From: Mycolicibacterium cosmeticum
GTDB lineage: Bacteria; Actinomycetota; Actinomycetes; Mycobacteriales; Mycobacteriaceae
Direction of reading: 5' to 3'
Length of the DNA: 64,000 bases
Assembly (NCBI RefSeq): GCF_000613185.1
Contig: NZ_CCBB010000002.1
Coordinates: forward strand, 186,001 to 250,000
The stretch's first letter is position 1, and each line of letters starts with the position of its first letter. Position numbers and translations under genes: made by a program. Under the pieces are notes generated by a model. The model did no database searches. It saw only the letters and a program-made list of their open reading frames with translations, and was not told the DNA's origin. Below, piece after piece: positions 51,619 to 63,500 of this stretch.

Positions 51619-54420
51619 ATGGCTGAGAACGGACGCGTGGACACGGTGCTCGAACCGATCGGATCGGTGCGGCGTACCAGCGTCGGCCGGGAAGCCACCG
51701 AACCGATGCGCGAGGACATCCGGTTGCTGGGGGCCATCCTCGGCGACACCGTCCGCGAGCAGAACGGCGACGTGGTCTTCGATCTGGTGGAGCGGGCCCG
51801 GGTCGGTTCGTTCCAGGTGCGCCGCTCCGAGCTCGACCGCACCGACCTGGCGCGGCTCTTCACCGGTATCGACATCCATCTGGCCATCCCGGTGATCCGG
51901 GCGTTCACCCATTTCGCCCTGCTGGCCAACGTCGCCGAGGACATCCACCGCGAACGGCGCCGGGCCGTCCACGTCGCGTCCGGCGAACCGCCGCAGAACA
52001 GCAGCCTGGCCGCCACCTACGGCAAGCTGGCCGATGCCGACCTGGACGGGGACGCCGTCGGTCAGGCCTTGCGCGGTGCGCTGGTTTCTCCGGTGATCAC
52101 CGCCCATCCCACCGAAACCCGCCGCCGGACCGTCTTCGACACCCAGCACCGGATCACCGAGCTGATGCGGCTGCGGCTGCACGGCCAGACCAGCACCGCG
52201 GACGGCCGCGATATCGAGACCGAACTGCGCAGGCACATCCTCACGCTGTGGCAGACGGCCCTGGTGCGGTTGTCGCGGCTGAAGATCTCCGACGAGATCG
52301 AGACCGGCCTGCGCTACTACCAGGCGGCATTCCTCGAGGTGATCCCCGCGGTCAACGCCGAGGTACGGACCGCGCTGGAGACGCTGTTCCCCGGGGCGGG
52401 ACTGCTGGCCGAGCCGATCCTGCGGCCCGGGTCGTGGATCGGCGGCGACCGCGACGGTAACCCCAACGTGAACGCCGATATCGTCCGGCTCGCGACCGGG
52501 CGGGCCGCCCACACCGCGATCGCGCACTATTTCGGTGAGCTCACGGCGCTGGAACAGGAACTGTCCATGTCGGCGCGGCTGGTGCACGTGTCCGAGGAGC
52601 TGCTCGGCCTCACCGCGCTGTGTACCGAGCCGGCCCGAGCCGACGAACCCTACCGCCGCGCGCTGCGCGTCATCCACGCCCGGCTGACCGCGACCGCCGC
52701 GGCCATTCTCGACGAGCAGCCCGCGGATGCGCTGGACCTCGGCTTGGAACCGTACGTCACGCCCGCCGAGTTGCTGGCCGACCTGGATGTCGTGGACGCG
52801 TCGCTGCGGGCCAACGGCAGCGCCGTGCTGGCCGACGACCGGCTGAGCCGATTGCGAGAAGCGGTGCGGGTCTTCGGGTTCCACCTGTCCGGGTTGGACA
52901 TGCGGCAGAACTCCGAGGTGCACGAACAGGTGATCGCCGAGCTGCTGGCCTGGGCCGGGGTGCACCCGGACTACACCTCGCTGGCCGAGGACGAACGGGT
53001 GGCGCTGCTGGCCGCCGAGATCGCCACCCGCCGGCCGCTCATCGGCGAGGGCGCCGAACTGTCCGAGCTGGCCCGCAAGGAACTGGGCATCGTCGCGGCC
53101 GCGGCACGCGCGGTGAAGGTACTCGGACCGCAGGCGGTGCCCAACTACATCATCTCGATGTGCCAGTCGGTCTCCGACATGCTGGAAGCCGCCGTCCTGC
53201 TCAAAGAGGCTGGCCTGCTGGATGTTTCGGGTGAGCACCCGTACTCCCCGGTGGGTATCGTGCCGCTCTTCGAGACGATCGACGACCTGCAGCGCGGGTC
53301 CGGGATCCTGGAGGCGGTGCTCGACCTGCCGGTGTATCGGGCCATGGTCTCCGCCCGCGACGACCACCAGGAGGTGATGCTCGGGTACTCGGATTCCAAC
53401 AAGGACGGTGGGTACCTGGCGGCCAACTGGGCGCTGTACCGGGCCGAACTCGAACTCGTCGAATCGGCCCGCAAGACCGGGATCAGGTTGCGGCTGTTCC
53501 ACGGCCGCGGCGGCACCGTCGGCCGCGGCGGTGGCCCCAGCTACGACGCGATCCTGGCCCAGCCGCCGGGGGCGGTGAACGGCTCGCTGCGCATCACCGA
53601 ACAGGGCGAGGTGATCGCCGCGAAATACGCCGAACCGCGGATCGCCCACCGCAACCTGGAGACGCTGCTGGCGGCGACGCTGGAATCCACCCTGCTCGAC
53701 GTCGAGGGGCTGGGGGAGGCGGCCGAGCCGGCCTACCAGGTGCTCGACGACCTGGCCGCCCGGGCCCAGCGCGCGTACGCCGAATTGGTGCACGAGACAC
53801 CGGGTTTCGTCGACTACTTCAAGGCCTCCACCCCGGTCAGCGAGATCGGCGCGCTCAACATCGGCAGCCGGCCCACCTCACGCAAACCGACCACGGCCAT
53901 CTCGGACCTGCGGGCCATCCCGTGGGTGCTGGCCTGGAGCCAATCCCGGGTGATGCTGCCCGGCTGGTACGGCACCGGCACGGCGTTCGAGGAGTTCATC
54001 GCGGGCGGAGATGGCCGGCTTGAGGTGCTGCAGGACCTCTACGAGCGGTGGCCGTTCTTCCGCACCGTGCTGTCGAACATGGCGCAGGTGCTGGCGAAGT
54101 CCGACATGGGGTTGGCCGCCCGGTATTCGGAATTGGTGGAGGACGAGGCGCTGCGGGCGCGTGTCTTCGACAAGATCCTGGCCGAGCACGACCGGACCAT
54201 CCGGATGCATCGGCTGATCACCGGTCAGGACGACCTGCTGGCCGACAACCCCGCCCTGGCCCGGTCGGTGTTCAACCGCTTCCCGTACCTGGAACCGCTG
54301 AATCACCTGCAGGTGGAGTTGCTGCGGCGGCACCGGGCCGGGGACACCGACGAGCTGGTGCAGCGCGGCATCCTGCTGACCATGAGCGGGCTGGCCACCG
54401 CGCTGCGCAACTCCGGCTGA
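51619..54420 (+). CDS. ppc: Phosphoenolpyruvate carboxylase
   Basis: Anaplerotic enzyme that carboxylates PEP with bicarbonate to oxaloacetate. The 933-residue protein has the catalytic His163 in [10 protein letters not shown], the [15 protein letters not shown] loop near residue 628, GSRPTSRK, and the usual C-terminal ALRNSG ending in Gly. M. tuberculosis lacks this gene while rapid growers keep it next to secG. Together with pckA in this window it gives the cell both directions of the PEP-oxaloacetate node. Confidence 0.97.
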   Translation: MAENGRVDTVLEPIGSVRRTSVGREATEPMREDIRLLGAILGDTVREQNGDVVFDLVERARVGSFQVRRSELDRTDLARLFTGIDIHLAIPVIRAFTHFALLANVAEDIHRERRRAVHVASGEPPQNSSLAATYGKLADADLDGDAVGQALRGALVSPVITAHPTETRRRTVFDTQHRITELMRLRLHGQTSTADGRDIETELRRHILTLWQTALVRLSRLKISDEIETGLRYYQAAFLEVIPAVNAEVRTALETLFPGAGLLAEPILRPGSWIGGDRDGNPNVNADIVRLATGRAAHTAIAHYFGELTALEQELSMSARLVHVSEELLGLTALCTEPARADEPYRRALRVIHARLTATAAAILDEQPADALDLGLEPYVTPAELLADLDVVDASLRANGSAVLADDRLSRLREAVRVFGFHLSGLDMRQNSEVHEQVIAELLAWAGVHPDYTSLAEDERVALLAAEIATRRPLIGEGAELSELARKELGIVAAAARAVKVLGPQAVPNYIISMCQSVSDMLEAAVLLKEAGLLDVSGEHPYSPVGIVPLFETIDDLQRGSGILEAVLDLPVYRAMVSARDDHQEVMLGYSDSNKDGGYLAANWALYRAELELVESARKTGIRLRLFHGRGGTVGRGGGPSYDAILAQPPGAVNGSLRITEQGEVIAAKYAEPRIAHRNLETLLAATLESTLLDVEGLGEAAEPAYQVLDDLAARAQRAYAELVHETPGFVDYFKASTPVSEIGALNIGSRPTSRKPTTAISDLRAIPWVLAWSQSRVMLPGWYGTGTAFEEFIAGGDGRLEVLQDLYERWPFFRTVLSNMAQVLAKSDMGLAARYSELVEDEALRARVFDKILAEHDRTIRMHRLITGQDDLLADNPALARSVFNRFPYLEPLNHLQVELLRRHRAGDTDELVQRGILLTMSGLATALRNSG

Positions 54421-54426
54421 GATCTT

Positions 54427-54780
54427 CTAGGGCCGCAACCGCCCGAACACCCGGCGCACGGCGTTCTCCGTCGCGGCCACCGGAGCCAGCATCGTCTCTC
54501 CGACACCGACCATCACCTCGACCCGCTCGACGATGCGCTCCATCCGCTCCAGCACCCCGAACAACCGCGGGGCGAGCTCGTCGATGCGGGTGATCGTCTC
54601 GTTGAACCGCGCCATGGTGGTGTCCAGGCCGCCGATGGACTTGTTGAGGTCCACCACCGTCACCTCCAGGTCGGCCAGCAGCGCCTCGACCTGCCCGACG
54701 GTCATGTCTGCGTTCAGGGCGGCCTGGGTGAGCGTCTTGATGCGTTGCCGTCCGCCCTTGCCCGCCGTGGGGTCTGCCAT
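54427..54780 (-). CDS. Conserved mycobacterial coiled-coil protein (Rv1444c-like position)
   Basis: A 117-residue protein with no named domain. Residues 20-90 show heptad-like hydrophobic spacing (QVEALLADLEVTVVDLNKSIGG, RFNETITRIDELAPRLF), suggesting a long coiled coil. It ends with a basic RRVFGRLRP. It lies between ppc and pgl, where M. tuberculosis has hypothetical Rv1444c, which is probably the homologue. It may be transcribed separately from the pentose-phosphate operon. Confidence 0.65.
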   Translation of the reverse strand: MADPTAGKGGRQRIKTLTQAALNADMTVGQVEALLADLEVTVVDLNKSIGGLDTTMARFNETITRIDELAPRLFGVLERMERIVERVEVMVGVGETMLAPVAATENAVRRVFGRLRP

Positions 54781-54837
54781 GACAGTCAGTATGGCCGGAG
54801 CCGGAACCTGGGCGGGGGATGCTGCGTCTGAACGGAG

Positions 54838-54954
54838 ATGAGCACCTCATGCACGTTCCGCTGGCGCGACCCGATGCCGACGGCCGAAGCGGCAGCCGAA
54901 TACCTGGCCGGTTACCGCGACGCGCACACCGACGCGCCGCCGCGCGCCGAGTGA
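54838..54954 (+). CDS. Possible 38-residue small ORF
   Basis: ATG to TGA encodes a short acidic peptide starting MSTSCTFRWRDPMP and ending in a Pro/Ala-rich tail. Third codon positions are mostly G or C (32 of 37), as in real genes of this genome. However the CGGAG is directly against the ATG, no homologue is recognised, and it may be the remnant of a longer gene. Listed as a low-confidence candidate. Confidence 0.25.
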   Translation: MSTSCTFRWRDPMPTAEAAAEYLAGYRDAHTDAPPRAE

Positions 54955-54958
54955 GCCG

Positions 54959-55702
54959 TCACAGCTTGGCGGCGGCCGCCTCGTCGAGCAGCCACACCGT
55001 CTTCTGCTTGCCGACCGCACCCGCCGCCGGGACGTCGACCGGGGCGGCGCCGCCGAGCGCCGCGGCGACGGCTTCGGCCTTCTCCGAACCGGCGACCACC
55101 AGCCACACCTCGCGGGCCCGCGCCACGGCGGGCAACGTCAGGGTGATCCGCCGGGGCGGCGGCTTGGGCGAGTCGGTCACGGCGACGACGAGCCGGCTGG
55201 TTTCCCGAACCGCCGGCGTATCGGGGAACAACGAGTTGATGTGCCCCTCACCGCCCATGCCCAGCAGATGCACGTCGAATTCGGCGGGCAGCAGCTTTTC
55301 GTATGCGGCGGCGGCGGCGTCGATATCGTCGCCGAACTCGCCGTCGCTGGCCGCCATCGCGTGCACATTCGCCGCCGGGATGTCGATGCTCTCCAGCAGC
55401 GCCTCACGGGCCTGCTTGACGTTGCGGTCGTCGTCGGCGGCGGGCACGAAACGCTCGTCCCCCCAGAACAACTGCACCTTGGACCAGTCGATCTCGGTGC
55501 TGAATCCGGCCACGTGGCGCAGCAGCGCGATGCCGACCGTACCGCCGGTCAGCACGATCGCGGCCTCGCCGCGGTTGGCGATCGCCGACGTGATGGCGCC
55601 GACCAGCCGGGCACCGGCGGCCGCCGCCAATTCGGCTGCGTCGAGGTAGGTTTCGGTCACCTGCTCGGGCTGGTTCTGGTCAGACTGGTTCTGGTCAGAC
55701 AT
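54959..55702 (-). CDS. pgl: 6-phosphogluconolactonase
   Basis: Hydrolyses 6-phosphogluconolactone in the oxidative pentose-phosphate pathway. The 247-residue protein contains [24 protein letters not shown] and [17 protein letters not shown], the family's sugar-phosphate motifs; PRRITLTLP follows. The N-terminus has a duplicated SDQNQ segment from a 15-bp tandem repeat. Its start overlaps the OpcA stop by 8 bases. It is the last gene of the tkt-tal-zwf-opcA-pgl operon. Confidence 0.95.
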   Translation of the reverse strand: MSDQNQSDQNQPEQVTETYLDAAELAAAAGARLVGAITSAIANRGEAAIVLTGGTVGIALLRHVAGFSTEIDWSKVQLFWGDERFVPAADDDRNVKQAREALLESIDIPAANVHAMAASDGEFGDDIDAAAAAYEKLLPAEFDVHLLGMGGEGHINSLFPDTPAVRETSRLVVAVTDSPKPPPRRITLTLPAVARAREVWLVVAGSEKAEAVAAALGGAAPVDVPAAGAVGKQKTVWLLDEAAAAKL

Positions 55703-56606
55703 ATGTCACCTTGTCGATTCCCTGCAGTGCTTCCTGATAGATCTCGTCGGCGTCCAGGCGGCGCATGTCCTCGGCCAGACAGTCCCGGGTCTCCCTGCGG
55801 GCCAACGGGATCTGCGCGTCCGGCCGCCCGGTACGGGTCAGCGTCGCGGTCACGCCGGTCTGCGGGCGGCTCAGCACGATGGTCTCGCTCGCCCGGTTCA
55901 GTTCGACCTTGAGCTCACCGACCGCACGGGACACCGGGCATTCCAGCCGACCGGCCAGCCACCCGGCCAGGATGTCCAGGGCCGGTTCTTCTTTCAGCCC
56001 TGACACCAACACCGAGGTGATCGGCTCGTAGGGTGCCTGGTCCAGCGTGGCGGCCAGCAGCGCCCGCCAATAGGTGATGCGGCTCCATGCCAGGTCGGTG
56101 TCACCGGGGGTGTATCCCGCCAGCCGGCTCTTGATGCAGGCCAAGGGGTCCTCGCCGTTGGTGGCATCGGTGATGCGGCGGATCGCCAGCTTGCCCAGCG
56201 GATCCTGCGCGGGCACCCGCGGCGCCAGGTCCGGCCACCACGTCACCACCGGGGTGTCGGGCAGCAGGAACGGGATCACCACGCTGCTGGCATGGTTGGC
56301 CAGCGGTCCGGACAGCCGCAGCACCACCACCTCGTTGGCGCCGGCGTCGCGGCCCACCCGCAGCTGGGCGTCCAGCCGTGGTTCGGTGGTCAGCCGGTCA
56401 CCGGGGATGACGACGATGACGCGGCAGGGATGCTCGCGGCTGGCGGCGTTGGCGGCCTCGATCGACTCCTCCAGCAGCGACTCGCTGTCGGGGGCGACCA
56501 CCAGCGTCAGTACCCGGCCCAACGTGATCGCGCCGCCCTCTTCGCGCAGCGCGACGATCTTCTTGTTGATGGCACCGGTATTGGTGTCGGGCAGGTCGAC
56601 GATCAC
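55695..56606 (-). CDS. opcA: Glucose-6-phosphate dehydrogenase assembly protein OpcA
   Basis: A 303-residue protein of the OpcA family, which promotes oligomerisation or redox control of Zwf. It starts [23 protein letters not shown] with conserved [19 protein letters not shown] and the C-terminal [17 protein letters not shown]. The GTG start is preferred to a longer frame antisense to zwf; the length equals the mycobacterial norm. It lies between zwf and pgl on the same strand. Confidence 0.95.
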   Translation of the reverse strand: MIVDLPDTNTGAINKKIVALREEGGAITLGRVLTLVVAPDSESLLEESIEAANAASREHPCRVIVVIPGDRLTTEPRLDAQLRVGRDAGANEVVVLRLSGPLANHASSVVIPFLLPDTPVVTWWPDLAPRVPAQDPLGKLAIRRITDATNGEDPLACIKSRLAGYTPGDTDLAWSRITYWRALLAATLDQAPYEPITSVLVSGLKEEPALDILAGWLAGRLECPVSRAVGELKVELNRASETIVLSRPQTGVTATLTRTGRPDAQIPLARRETRDCLAEDMRRLDADEIYQEALQGIDKVTYV

Positions 56607-56628
56607 GGCTCGGCTCCTTCTCGGATCA

Positions 56629-58176
56629 TCACGGCCGCCGCCATTCACGGCCGGACCGGTGCAGCATCTCGAACGCCGAATCCGGCCCCCAGGTCCCGGA
56701 CTCGTACGGGTCCGGCTTTCCATGCGTCGCCCAGTACTCGAGCGCGGGATCGAGGATCTTCCAGGACAATTCGACCTCGGCGTTGACCGGGAACAGCGAC
56801 GGCTCGCCCAGCAGCACATCGAGGATCAGCCGTTCGTAGGCCTCCGGCGACTCCTCGGCGAACGCCGAACCATAGGAGAAGTCCATGCTGACATCGCGGA
56901 CCTCCATGATGTGTCCGGGCACCTTGGAGCCGAACCGCAGGGTGATGCCCTCGTCCGGCTGCACCCGGATCACCAGGGCGTTCTGGCCCAGCTCGTCGGT
57001 CATGGTGGCGTCGAACGGCAGGTGCGGTGCCCGCTTGAACAGCAGTGCGATCTCGGTCACCCTGCGGCCCAACCGTTTTCCGGTCCGCAGATAGAACGGC
57101 ACCCCGGCCCAGCGGCGGGTGTCCACCTCCAGGGTGATGGCCGCGAACGTCTCGGTGGTCGAGGTCTGCGAGAAGCCCTCCTCGTCCAACAACCCGACGA
57201 CCTTCTCGCCACCCTGCCAGCCGGCGACGTACTGCCCGCGTGAGGTGGTCTGGTCCAGCGGCTCGACCAGTTTGGTGGCCGAGAGCACCTTGATCTTCTC
57301 GGCCTGCAGTTCGGCGGGGGAGAAGCTCACCGGCTCCTCCAGCGCCGTCAGCGCCAGCAACTGCAACAGGTGGTTCTGGATGACGTCACGCGCCGCGCCC
57401 ACCCCGTCGTAGTAGCCGCCGCGGCCACCCAGGCCGATGTCCTCGGCCATGGTGATCTGCACGCTGTCGACGTAGTGCGAGTTCCACACCGGCTCGAACA
57501 ACTCGTTGGCGAACCGCAACGCCAGGATGTTCTGGACCGTCTCCTTACCCAGGTAGTGGTCGATGCGGAACACCGAGGACTCCGGGAACACGCTGTTGAC
57601 GACGGCGTTGAGTTCCTCGGCGCTCTTGAGGTCGTGCCCGAACGGTTTTTCGATGACCACCCGGCTCCAGCTACCTTCGGGCTTCTCGGCCAGCCCCGAC
57701 TTCGAAAGCTGTTCGCACACCTGGGGGAACGCCTTCGGCGGGATCGACAGGTAGAACGCGTGGTTGCCGCTGGTGCCGCGCTCGGCGTCCAGCTTGTGCA
57801 GGGTGTCCTTCAACCGCTCGAAGGACGCCTCGTCGTCGAATGTGCCCTGCACGAACCGGAATCCCTCGGCCAGCCTGTCCCACACCTCCTGGCGGAACGG
57901 GGTCCGGGCGTGCTGCTGCACCGCTTCGTAGACGATCTTGCCGAAATCTTCGTCCGCCCAGTCGCGCCGGGCGAACCCGACCAGCGCGAAACTGGGCGGC
58001 AGCAGGCCGCGGTTGGCCAGGTCGTAGATCGCGGGCATCAGCTTCTTGCGGGCCAGGTCGCCGGTGACCCCGAAGATCACCACCGCACATGGTCCCGCGA
58101 TGCGGGGCATCCGCTTGTCGCGCTTGTCCCGCAACGGGTTCTGCCATGCGGGACCTGTGCCGGTGGTCGCTGTCAT
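56629..58176 (-). CDS. zwf: Glucose-6-phosphate 1-dehydrogenase
   Basis: Oxidises glucose-6-phosphate with NADP+ (or NAD+) to the lactone. The 515-residue protein has the nucleotide motif [13 protein letters not shown] (about 35-47), the substrate/catalytic motif RIDHYLGKE near residue 205 and VEKPFG-like [10 protein letters not shown]. The ATG overlaps the transaldolase stop (ATGA). It is followed by OpcA, its assembly partner, as in other actinobacteria. Confidence 0.97.
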   Translation of the reverse strand: MTATTGTGPAWQNPLRDKRDKRMPRIAGPCAVVIFGVTGDLARKKLMPAIYDLANRGLLPPSFALVGFARRDWADEDFGKIVYEAVQQHARTPFRQEVWDRLAEGFRFVQGTFDDEASFERLKDTLHKLDAERGTSGNHAFYLSIPPKAFPQVCEQLSKSGLAEKPEGSWSRVVIEKPFGHDLKSAEELNAVVNSVFPESSVFRIDHYLGKETVQNILALRFANELFEPVWNSHYVDSVQITMAEDIGLGGRGGYYDGVGAARDVIQNHLLQLLALTALEEPVSFSPAELQAEKIKVLSATKLVEPLDQTTSRGQYVAGWQGGEKVVGLLDEEGFSQTSTTETFAAITLEVDTRRWAGVPFYLRTGKRLGRRVTEIALLFKRAPHLPFDATMTDELGQNALVIRVQPDEGITLRFGSKVPGHIMEVRDVSMDFSYGSAFAEESPEAYERLILDVLLGEPSLFPVNAEVELSWKILDPALEYWATHGKPDPYESGTWGPDSAFEMLHRSGREWRRP

Positions 58177-59288
58177 CGCTTTGCGGCGTCCAGCTGTCCC
58201 TGCGTGGCCTCGAGCAGTTCGCCCCAGGATTTCTCGAACTTGTCGACGCCCTCGTTCTCCAGCACCAGGAACACATCGGTGAGGTCGACGCCGATGGCCG
58301 ACAGCTTGTCGAAGACCTGCTGCGACGCCTCGGCGGTACCGCTGATGGTGTCCCCGGTGATCACGCCGTGGTCGGCGACGGCTTCCAGGGTCTTCTCCGG
58401 CATGGTGTTCACCGTGTCGGCCGCGACCAGTTCGGTGACGTACAGGGTGTCGGAGTAGTCCGGGTTCTTGACGCCGGTGGAGGCCCACAACGGGCGCTGC
58501 ACGCGGGCGCCGGACTCCTTGAGCTTGGCGAACCGCTCACCGCCGAACACCTCTTCGTAGGCGGCGTAGGCCAGCCGGGCGTTGGCCACACCGGCCTGCC
58601 CGCGCAACGCCAGGGCCTCCTCCGAACCCAGCTTGTCCAGCCGGGCGTCGATCTCGGTGTCCACCCGGGAGACGAAGAACGAAGCGACGGAATGGATCTT
58701 GGACAGGTCGTGGCCTGCCTCCTTCGCCTTCTCCAGCCCCTCCAGGTAGGCGTCCATCACCGCGCGATGCCGCTCCACCGAGAAGATCAGGGTGACGTTG
58801 ACCGAGATGCCCTCGGCGATCACCGCGGTGATGGCGGGCAGGCCGGCCAGCGTGGCCGGGATCTTGATGAGCAGGTTCGGCCGGTCGACGATCTTCCACA
58901 GCTCGATGGCCTGCAGGATCGTCTTGTCGGTGTCGTGCGCCAGCCGCGGATCGACCTCGATGGACACCCGGCCGTCCACGCCGCCGGAGGCCTCGTAGGT
59001 CTTGGCCAGCACGTCGCAGGCATTGCGGACGTCGTCGGTGGTGACGGTGCGGATGGTGGCATCCACGTCGGCGCCGCGCTCGGCCAGCTCCTTGACCTGC
59101 GCGTCGTAGGCGGTGCCCTTCGACAGCGCGGCCTGGAAGATGGACGGGTTGGTGGTGACGCCGACGACGCTGCGGGTGTCGATCAGCTGCTGCAGGTTGC
59201 CGGTCTGCAGCCGGTCACGGGACAGGTCGTCGAGCCATACGGATACGCCCGCGGCGCTCAGCGCCGCGAGGTTCGGGTTCTGGGTCAT
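58173..59288 (-). CDS. tal: Transaldolase
   Basis: Non-oxidative pentose-phosphate enzyme moving a dihydroxyacetone unit. The 371-residue length is typical of the actinobacterial subfamily. The Schiff-base Lys142 is in NLLIKIPAT, with GVTTNPSIF at about 43-51 and NVTLIFS as usual. ATG start; the upstream in-frame extension is antisense-like and basic. It lies 22 bases after transketolase and overlaps zwf by 4 bases. Confidence 0.97.
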   Translation of the reverse strand: MTQNPNLAALSAAGVSVWLDDLSRDRLQTGNLQQLIDTRSVVGVTTNPSIFQAALSKGTAYDAQVKELAERGADVDATIRTVTTDDVRNACDVLAKTYEASGGVDGRVSIEVDPRLAHDTDKTILQAIELWKIVDRPNLLIKIPATLAGLPAITAVIAEGISVNVTLIFSVERHRAVMDAYLEGLEKAKEAGHDLSKIHSVASFFVSRVDTEIDARLDKLGSEEALALRGQAGVANARLAYAAYEEVFGGERFAKLKESGARVQRPLWASTGVKNPDYSDTLYVTELVAADTVNTMPEKTLEAVADHGVITGDTISGTAEASQQVFDKLSAIGVDLTDVFLVLENEGVDKFEKSWGELLEATQGQLDAAKR

Positions 59289-59310
59289 GAGTTTTCTGCC
59301 TTTTCTTCGA

Positions 59311-61404
59311 TTAGTTGTCGAGCGAGCGTTCGGCGGCGGCGACGACGGCCTCAGCGGTGAAGCCGAACTCGCGGAACAGCGTCTTGTCATCGGCCGACTC
59401 GCCGTAGTGCTCGATCGAGATGATCTCGCCGGTGTCGCCGACCAGCTTGTGCCACGGCTGCGCGATCCCGGCCTCGACCGCGACACGTGCCGAGACGTCG
59501 GGCGGGAGCACCGAATCGCGGTACTCCTTGGGCTGGGACTCGAACCACTCCACACACGGCATCGACACCACGTAGGCGACGATGTCCTTCTCCGCCAACA
59601 GCTTCCGGGCCTCGACCGCCAGCTGCAGCTCGGAGCCGGTCGCGATGATGATCACGTCGGCGTCGTCGGCGGGATTGCCGCCGCCGAGCACGTAACCACC
59701 GCGGGCCACCCCGTCGGAGTCGGTGCCCTCCAGCACCGGGATGCCCTGCCGGGTCAGGATGAAACCGACCGGGCCGCTGCCGTTGCCGCGGGCGATGATG
59801 CTGCGCCAGGCGTAGGCGGTCTCGTTCGGGTCACCGGGGCGCACCACCGACAGATTCGGGATGGCGCGCAGCGCCGCCAGGTGCTCGATCGGCTGATGGG
59901 TGGGGCCGTCCTCGCCGAGGCCGATCGAATCGTGGGTCCAGATGTAGATGGTGTCGATGTCCATCAGGGACGCCAACCGGACCGCCGGGCGCATGTAATC
60001 GGAGAACTGCAGGAACGTTCCGCCGAACGCCCGCGTCGGGCCGTGCAACACGATGCCGGACAGGATCGAGCCCATCGCGTGCTCGCGGATACCGAAGTGC
60101 AACACGCGGCCGTACCAGTCGGCGGTGTAGTCCGACGTCGAGATCGACGGCGGGCCGAACGACTTCACGCCGTTGATCGTGGTGTTGTTGCTGCCGGCCA
60201 GATCGGCTGAGCCACCCCACAATTCGGGCAGTTTGGGGGCGACGTCGTTGAGCACCTTGCCGAATGCGGCGCGAGTGGCCAGCGGCTTGGAGCCCGGCTC
60301 CCAGTAGGTCAGGTCGGCATCCCAGCCCTCGGGCAGTTCCTGGGCCAGCAGCCGGTCGAGCAGCTTCTTGCGCTCGGGCTCCCGCTCGGCCCAGGCGTCG
60401 AAACCGGTCTGCCACTTCTGGTGGGCTTCCCGGCCCCGGTCGACCAGCTTGCGGGTGTGCTCGATGACCTCGGGGCGCACCTCGAACTTCTTGTCCGGGT
60501 CGAAGCCCAGCACCTTCTTGGTGGCGGCCACCTCGTCGTCGCCGAGGGCCGACCCGTGCACGCCGCCGGTGTTCATCTTGGTGGGCGCCGGGTAGCCGAT
60601 GATGGTCCGCAGCGCGATGAACGACGGCTTGTCGGTGACCTTCTTGGCCTCCTCGATGGCCGCCTCGATCCCGGCCACGTTCTCGCCGCCCTCGACCTCC
60701 TGGACGTGCCAGCCGTAGGCGCGGTAGCGCGCGGCCACGTCCTCGCTCAGCGCGATATCGGTGTCGTGCTCGATGGAGATGTGGTTCTTGTCGTAGAACA
60801 CGATGAGGTTGCCGAGCTGCTGGGTGCCCGCCAGCGAGGAGGCCTCGCTGGTGACGCCCTCTTCGATGTCACCGTCGGAGGCGATCACGTAGATGTGGTG
60901 GTCGAACGGGCTGGTGCCCGGCGCGGCGTCGGGGTCGAACAGGCCGCGCTCGTACCGGGCGGCCATCGCCATGCCGACGGCCGAAGCCAGGCCCTGGCCC
61001 AGCGGCCCGGTCGTGATCTCCACACCCTTGGTGTGCCGGAACTCCGGGTGCCCCGGCGTCTTGGACTTCCAGGTCCGCAGCGCCTCGATGTCGTCGAGCT
61101 CCAGGCCGAAACCGCCCAGGTACAGCTGCAGGTACAGCGTCAGGCTGGAGTGCCCGCAGGACAGCACGAACCGGTCGCGGCCCAGCCAGTGCACGTCGCT
61201 GGGGTCATGACGCAGCTGGCGCTGGAACAGCGTGTAGGCCAGCGGGGCCAGGCTCATGGCGGTGCCGGGGTGGCCGTTACCGACCTTCTGCACCGCGTCG
61301 GCCGCCAGAACGCGCACGGTGTCGACGGCCAGTGAGTCGAGGTCCGTCCAGTCGTCCGGGTGGTTGGGGCGGGTGAGGGCGGAAATCTCCTCGGTGGTGG
61401 TCAC
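59311..61404 (-). CDS. tkt: Transketolase
   Basis: TPP-dependent ketol transfer enzyme of 697 residues. The N-terminal TPP domain has [21 protein letters not shown], the TPP/Mg motif begins [10 protein letters not shown], and the pyrimidine-domain region contains [19 protein letters not shown]. It is the first gene of the pentose-phosphate operon and divergent from ctaB across a 204-base intergenic region. GTG start giving [10 protein letters not shown]. Confidence 0.97.
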   Translation of the reverse strand: MTTTEEISALTRPNHPDDWTDLDSLAVDTVRVLAADAVQKVGNGHPGTAMSLAPLAYTLFQRQLRHDPSDVHWLGRDRFVLSCGHSSLTLYLQLYLGGFGLELDDIEALRTWKSKTPGHPEFRHTKGVEITTGPLGQGLASAVGMAMAARYERGLFDPDAAPGTSPFDHHIYVIASDGDIEEGVTSEASSLAGTQQLGNLIVFYDKNHISIEHDTDIALSEDVAARYRAYGWHVQEVEGGENVAGIEAAIEEAKKVTDKPSFIALRTIIGYPAPTKMNTGGVHGSALGDDEVAATKKVLGFDPDKKFEVRPEVIEHTRKLVDRGREAHQKWQTGFDAWAEREPERKKLLDRLLAQELPEGWDADLTYWEPGSKPLATRAAFGKVLNDVAPKLPELWGGSADLAGSNNTTINGVKSFGPPSISTSDYTADWYGRVLHFGIREHAMGSILSGIVLHGPTRAFGGTFLQFSDYMRPAVRLASLMDIDTIYIWTHDSIGLGEDGPTHQPIEHLAALRAIPNLSVVRPGDPNETAYAWRSIIARGNGSGPVGFILTRQGIPVLEGTDSDGVARGGYVLGGGNPADDADVIIIATGSELQLAVEARKLLAEKDIVAYVVSMPCVEWFESQPKEYRDSVLPPDVSARVAVEAGIAQPWHKLVGDTGEIISIEHYGESADDKTLFREFGFTAEAVVAAAERSLDN

Positions 61405-61608
61405 TACGCGTGCTCCTAGCGTCTGCGAGATCAGCTGCTTGTTCCTCTAAAACACCCTAGTAGGAGCGACTCATCCGCGGCAGACCGGTTGGTGCACGTT
61501 TACTTCCCCGTTCACCGGAATTGACCCTGCGGTGTCGGGCTCACAGGCCCGCGGTCTACCATCGTCTGTAGTAGAAGCCCGCGTGACGCTGCCCGAGGAG
61601 TTATTTGC
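61405..61608. promoter_or_regulatory. Divergent promoter region of tkt and ctaB
   Basis: 204 non-coding bases separate two divergent genes. On the plus strand a CGAGGAG ribosome site (61592-61598) precedes the ctaB GTG, so ctaB has a leader, unlike most genes here. No clear operator repeat was found. Confidence 0.5.
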
Positions 61609-62541
61609 GTGAGCATTCGCGAGCGCCGGTCAGCTAGCGCAGCGCCCAGTCGGATCCGTTCGACGTTTCTGGCGTATCTGGCACTGACCAAGCCGCGCGT
61701 GATCGAGCTGTTGTTGGTGACGGCGATCCCGGCCATGTTGCTGGCCGACCGCGGCACGGTCGATCCGCTGTTGATCGTCAACACGTTGATCGGCGGCATG
61801 ATGGCCGCCGCCGGGGCCAACACCCTGAACTGCGTCGCCGACGCCGACATCGACAAGGTGATGAAGCGGACCGCACTGCGGCCGCTGGCCCGTGCCTCGG
61901 TGCCGACCCGGCACGCACTGATCTTCGGGTTGGTGCTCTCGGCCGGCTCGTTCGCCTGGCTGTGGTGGACCACCAACCTGCTCTCCGGGGTGCTGGGCCT
62001 GGTCACCATCGCGTTCTACGTCTTCGTCTACACACTGCTGCTCAAACGGCGCACCTCGCAGAACGTGGTGTGGGGCGGGGCCGCCGGCTGCATGCCGGTG
62101 ATGATCGGCTGGTCGGCGGTGACCGGGACCATCCAGTGGCCGGCCCTGGTGATGTTCGCGATCATCTTCTTCTGGACGCCGCCGCACACCTGGGCACTGG
62201 CCATGCGCTACAAGGACGACTACAAGGCGGCCGGGGTGCCGATGCTGCCTGCGGTGGCCACCGAGCGGCAGGTGACCCGCCAGATCCTGATCTACACCTG
62301 GCTCACGGTGCTCACCACGCTGGCGCTGACCCTGGCCACCGGCTGGCTGTACGCGTCGGTGGCGCTGCTGGCCGGGGCGTGGTTCCTGGTGATGGCGCAC
62401 CAGCTCTACGCCGGGGTGAAGCGCGGCGAGCCGGTTAAGCCGCTGCGGTTGTTCCTGCAGTCGAACAACTATCTGGCCGTGGTGTTCTGCGCGCTGGCCA
62501 TCGATTCCGCGCTGGCCCTGCCGACGTTGCTGGGACGCTAG
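61609..62541 (+). CDS. ctaB: Protoheme IX farnesyltransferase
   Basis: UbiA-family membrane enzyme that adds farnesyl to heme b to give heme O for cytochrome aa3 oxidase. The 310-residue protein has about nine helices. The first Asp-rich motif is [20 protein letters not shown] and the second is [19 protein letters not shown] start. In M. tuberculosis ctaB (Rv1451) is likewise close to and divergent from tkt. Confidence 0.96.
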   Translation: MSIRERRSASAAPSRIRSTFLAYLALTKPRVIELLLVTAIPAMLLADRGTVDPLLIVNTLIGGMMAAAGANTLNCVADADIDKVMKRTALRPLARASVPTRHALIFGLVLSAGSFAWLWWTTNLLSGVLGLVTIAFYVFVYTLLLKRRTSQNVVWGGAAGCMPVMIGWSAVTGTIQWPALVMFAIIFFWTPPHTWALAMRYKDDYKAAGVPMLPAVATERQVTRQILIYTWLTVLTTLALTLATGWLYASVALLAGAWFLVMAHQLYAGVKRGEPVKPLRLFLQSNNYLAVVFCALAIDSALALPTLLGR

Positions 62542-62544
62542 ATT
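62539..62544 (+). promoter_or_regulatory. -10 element of the DUF1254/DUF1214 gene
   Basis: TAGATT overlaps the ctaB stop codon and ends 7 nt before the ATG, predicting a leaderless transcript within the short 10-base gap. Confidence 0.45.
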
Positions 62545-62551
62545 CGTCGGC

Positions 62552-63493
62552 ATGAGCCGACTGGTCAGCCCCGACAACTTCGCCCGCGCCGAATCGGACG
62601 TCTACTTCTCCCGCATCGCGGCCGACGGCGGCTTCGCGCAGTTCCTGCATTTTCGGGAACTCTCCCCGGTGGACGCGCAGGTGGTGATCCGGCAGAACCG
62701 CGACACCCTGTATTCGGCGGCCATCTTCGATCTGGACGCCGGCGACGTGACGATCACCCTGCCCGACAGCGCCGGCCGGTTCATGTCGGTGCAGATCATC
62801 AACGAGGACCACTACACCGTCGAGGTGGCCTACGCGCCGGCGGTGGTGATCCTGTCGCGCGATGTCGTGGGCACTCGCTACGTGCTGGCCGCCGTGCGCA
62901 CCCTCGTCGACCCGAACGACGCCGCGGACCTGCCCGCCGTGCACGCCCTGCAGGACGCCATCGAGGTGACTCAGCCGGAGCCGGGCCGTTTCGAGATCCC
63001 GGACTGGGATCCGGCGACGCAGCAGACGGTGCGCGACGCGCTGATCACGCTGTCGACCACACTGACCGACTCGACGAGGACCTTCGGCGCCCGGGACGAG
63101 GTGGACCCGGTTCATCACCTGATCGGCACGGCCTTCGCGTGGGGCGGTAACCCCGAACGCGATGCGCTGTACCTCACGGTGATCCCGCCGGCCGACGACG
63201 GTGTCACCGTGCACCGGCTGACGGTGAAAGACGTTCCGGTGGACGGTTTCTGGTCGATCACCGTGTACAACAAGGACGGCTACCTGGAGCCGAACCCGCA
63301 GAATGCGTATTCGGTGAACAATGTCACAGCCGTCGCGGACGCCGACGGTGCGGTCACCGTCCAATTCGGCGGGGAGGGCGCGCCCAACGTGCTGCCGATC
63401 AGCGCGGGCTGGAACTACCTGGTGCGGCTGTACCGCCCGCGACCGGAGATCCTGGACGGATCCTGGACGTTCCCGGCGGCTGAGCCGGTCTAG
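62552..63493 (+). CDS. DUF1254/DUF1214 domain protein
   Basis: A 313-residue cytoplasmic protein. The first part (VIRQNRDTLYSAAIFDLDAGDVTITLPDSAGRFMSVQI) is the DUF1254 pattern and the later WSITVYNKDGYLEPNPQNAYSVNN is DUF1214. No signal peptide is visible. Such proteins are frequent in mycobacteria, with no agreed function. It follows ctaB by 10 bases but seems to have its own promoter. A perfect hairpin follows its stop. Confidence 0.8.
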   Translation: MSRLVSPDNFARAESDVYFSRIAADGGFAQFLHFRELSPVDAQVVIRQNRDTLYSAAIFDLDAGDVTITLPDSAGRFMSVQIINEDHYTVEVAYAPAVVILSRDVVGTRYVLAAVRTLVDPNDAADLPAVHALQDAIEVTQPEPGRFEIPDWDPATQQTVRDALITLSTTLTDSTRTFGARDEVDPVHHLIGTAFAWGGNPERDALYLTVIPPADDGVTVHRLTVKDVPVDGFWSITVYNKDGYLEPNPQNAYSVNNVTAVADADGAVTVQFGGEGAPNVLPISAGWNYLVRLYRPRPEILDGSWTFPAAEPV

Positions 63494-63500
63494 CGACGCC

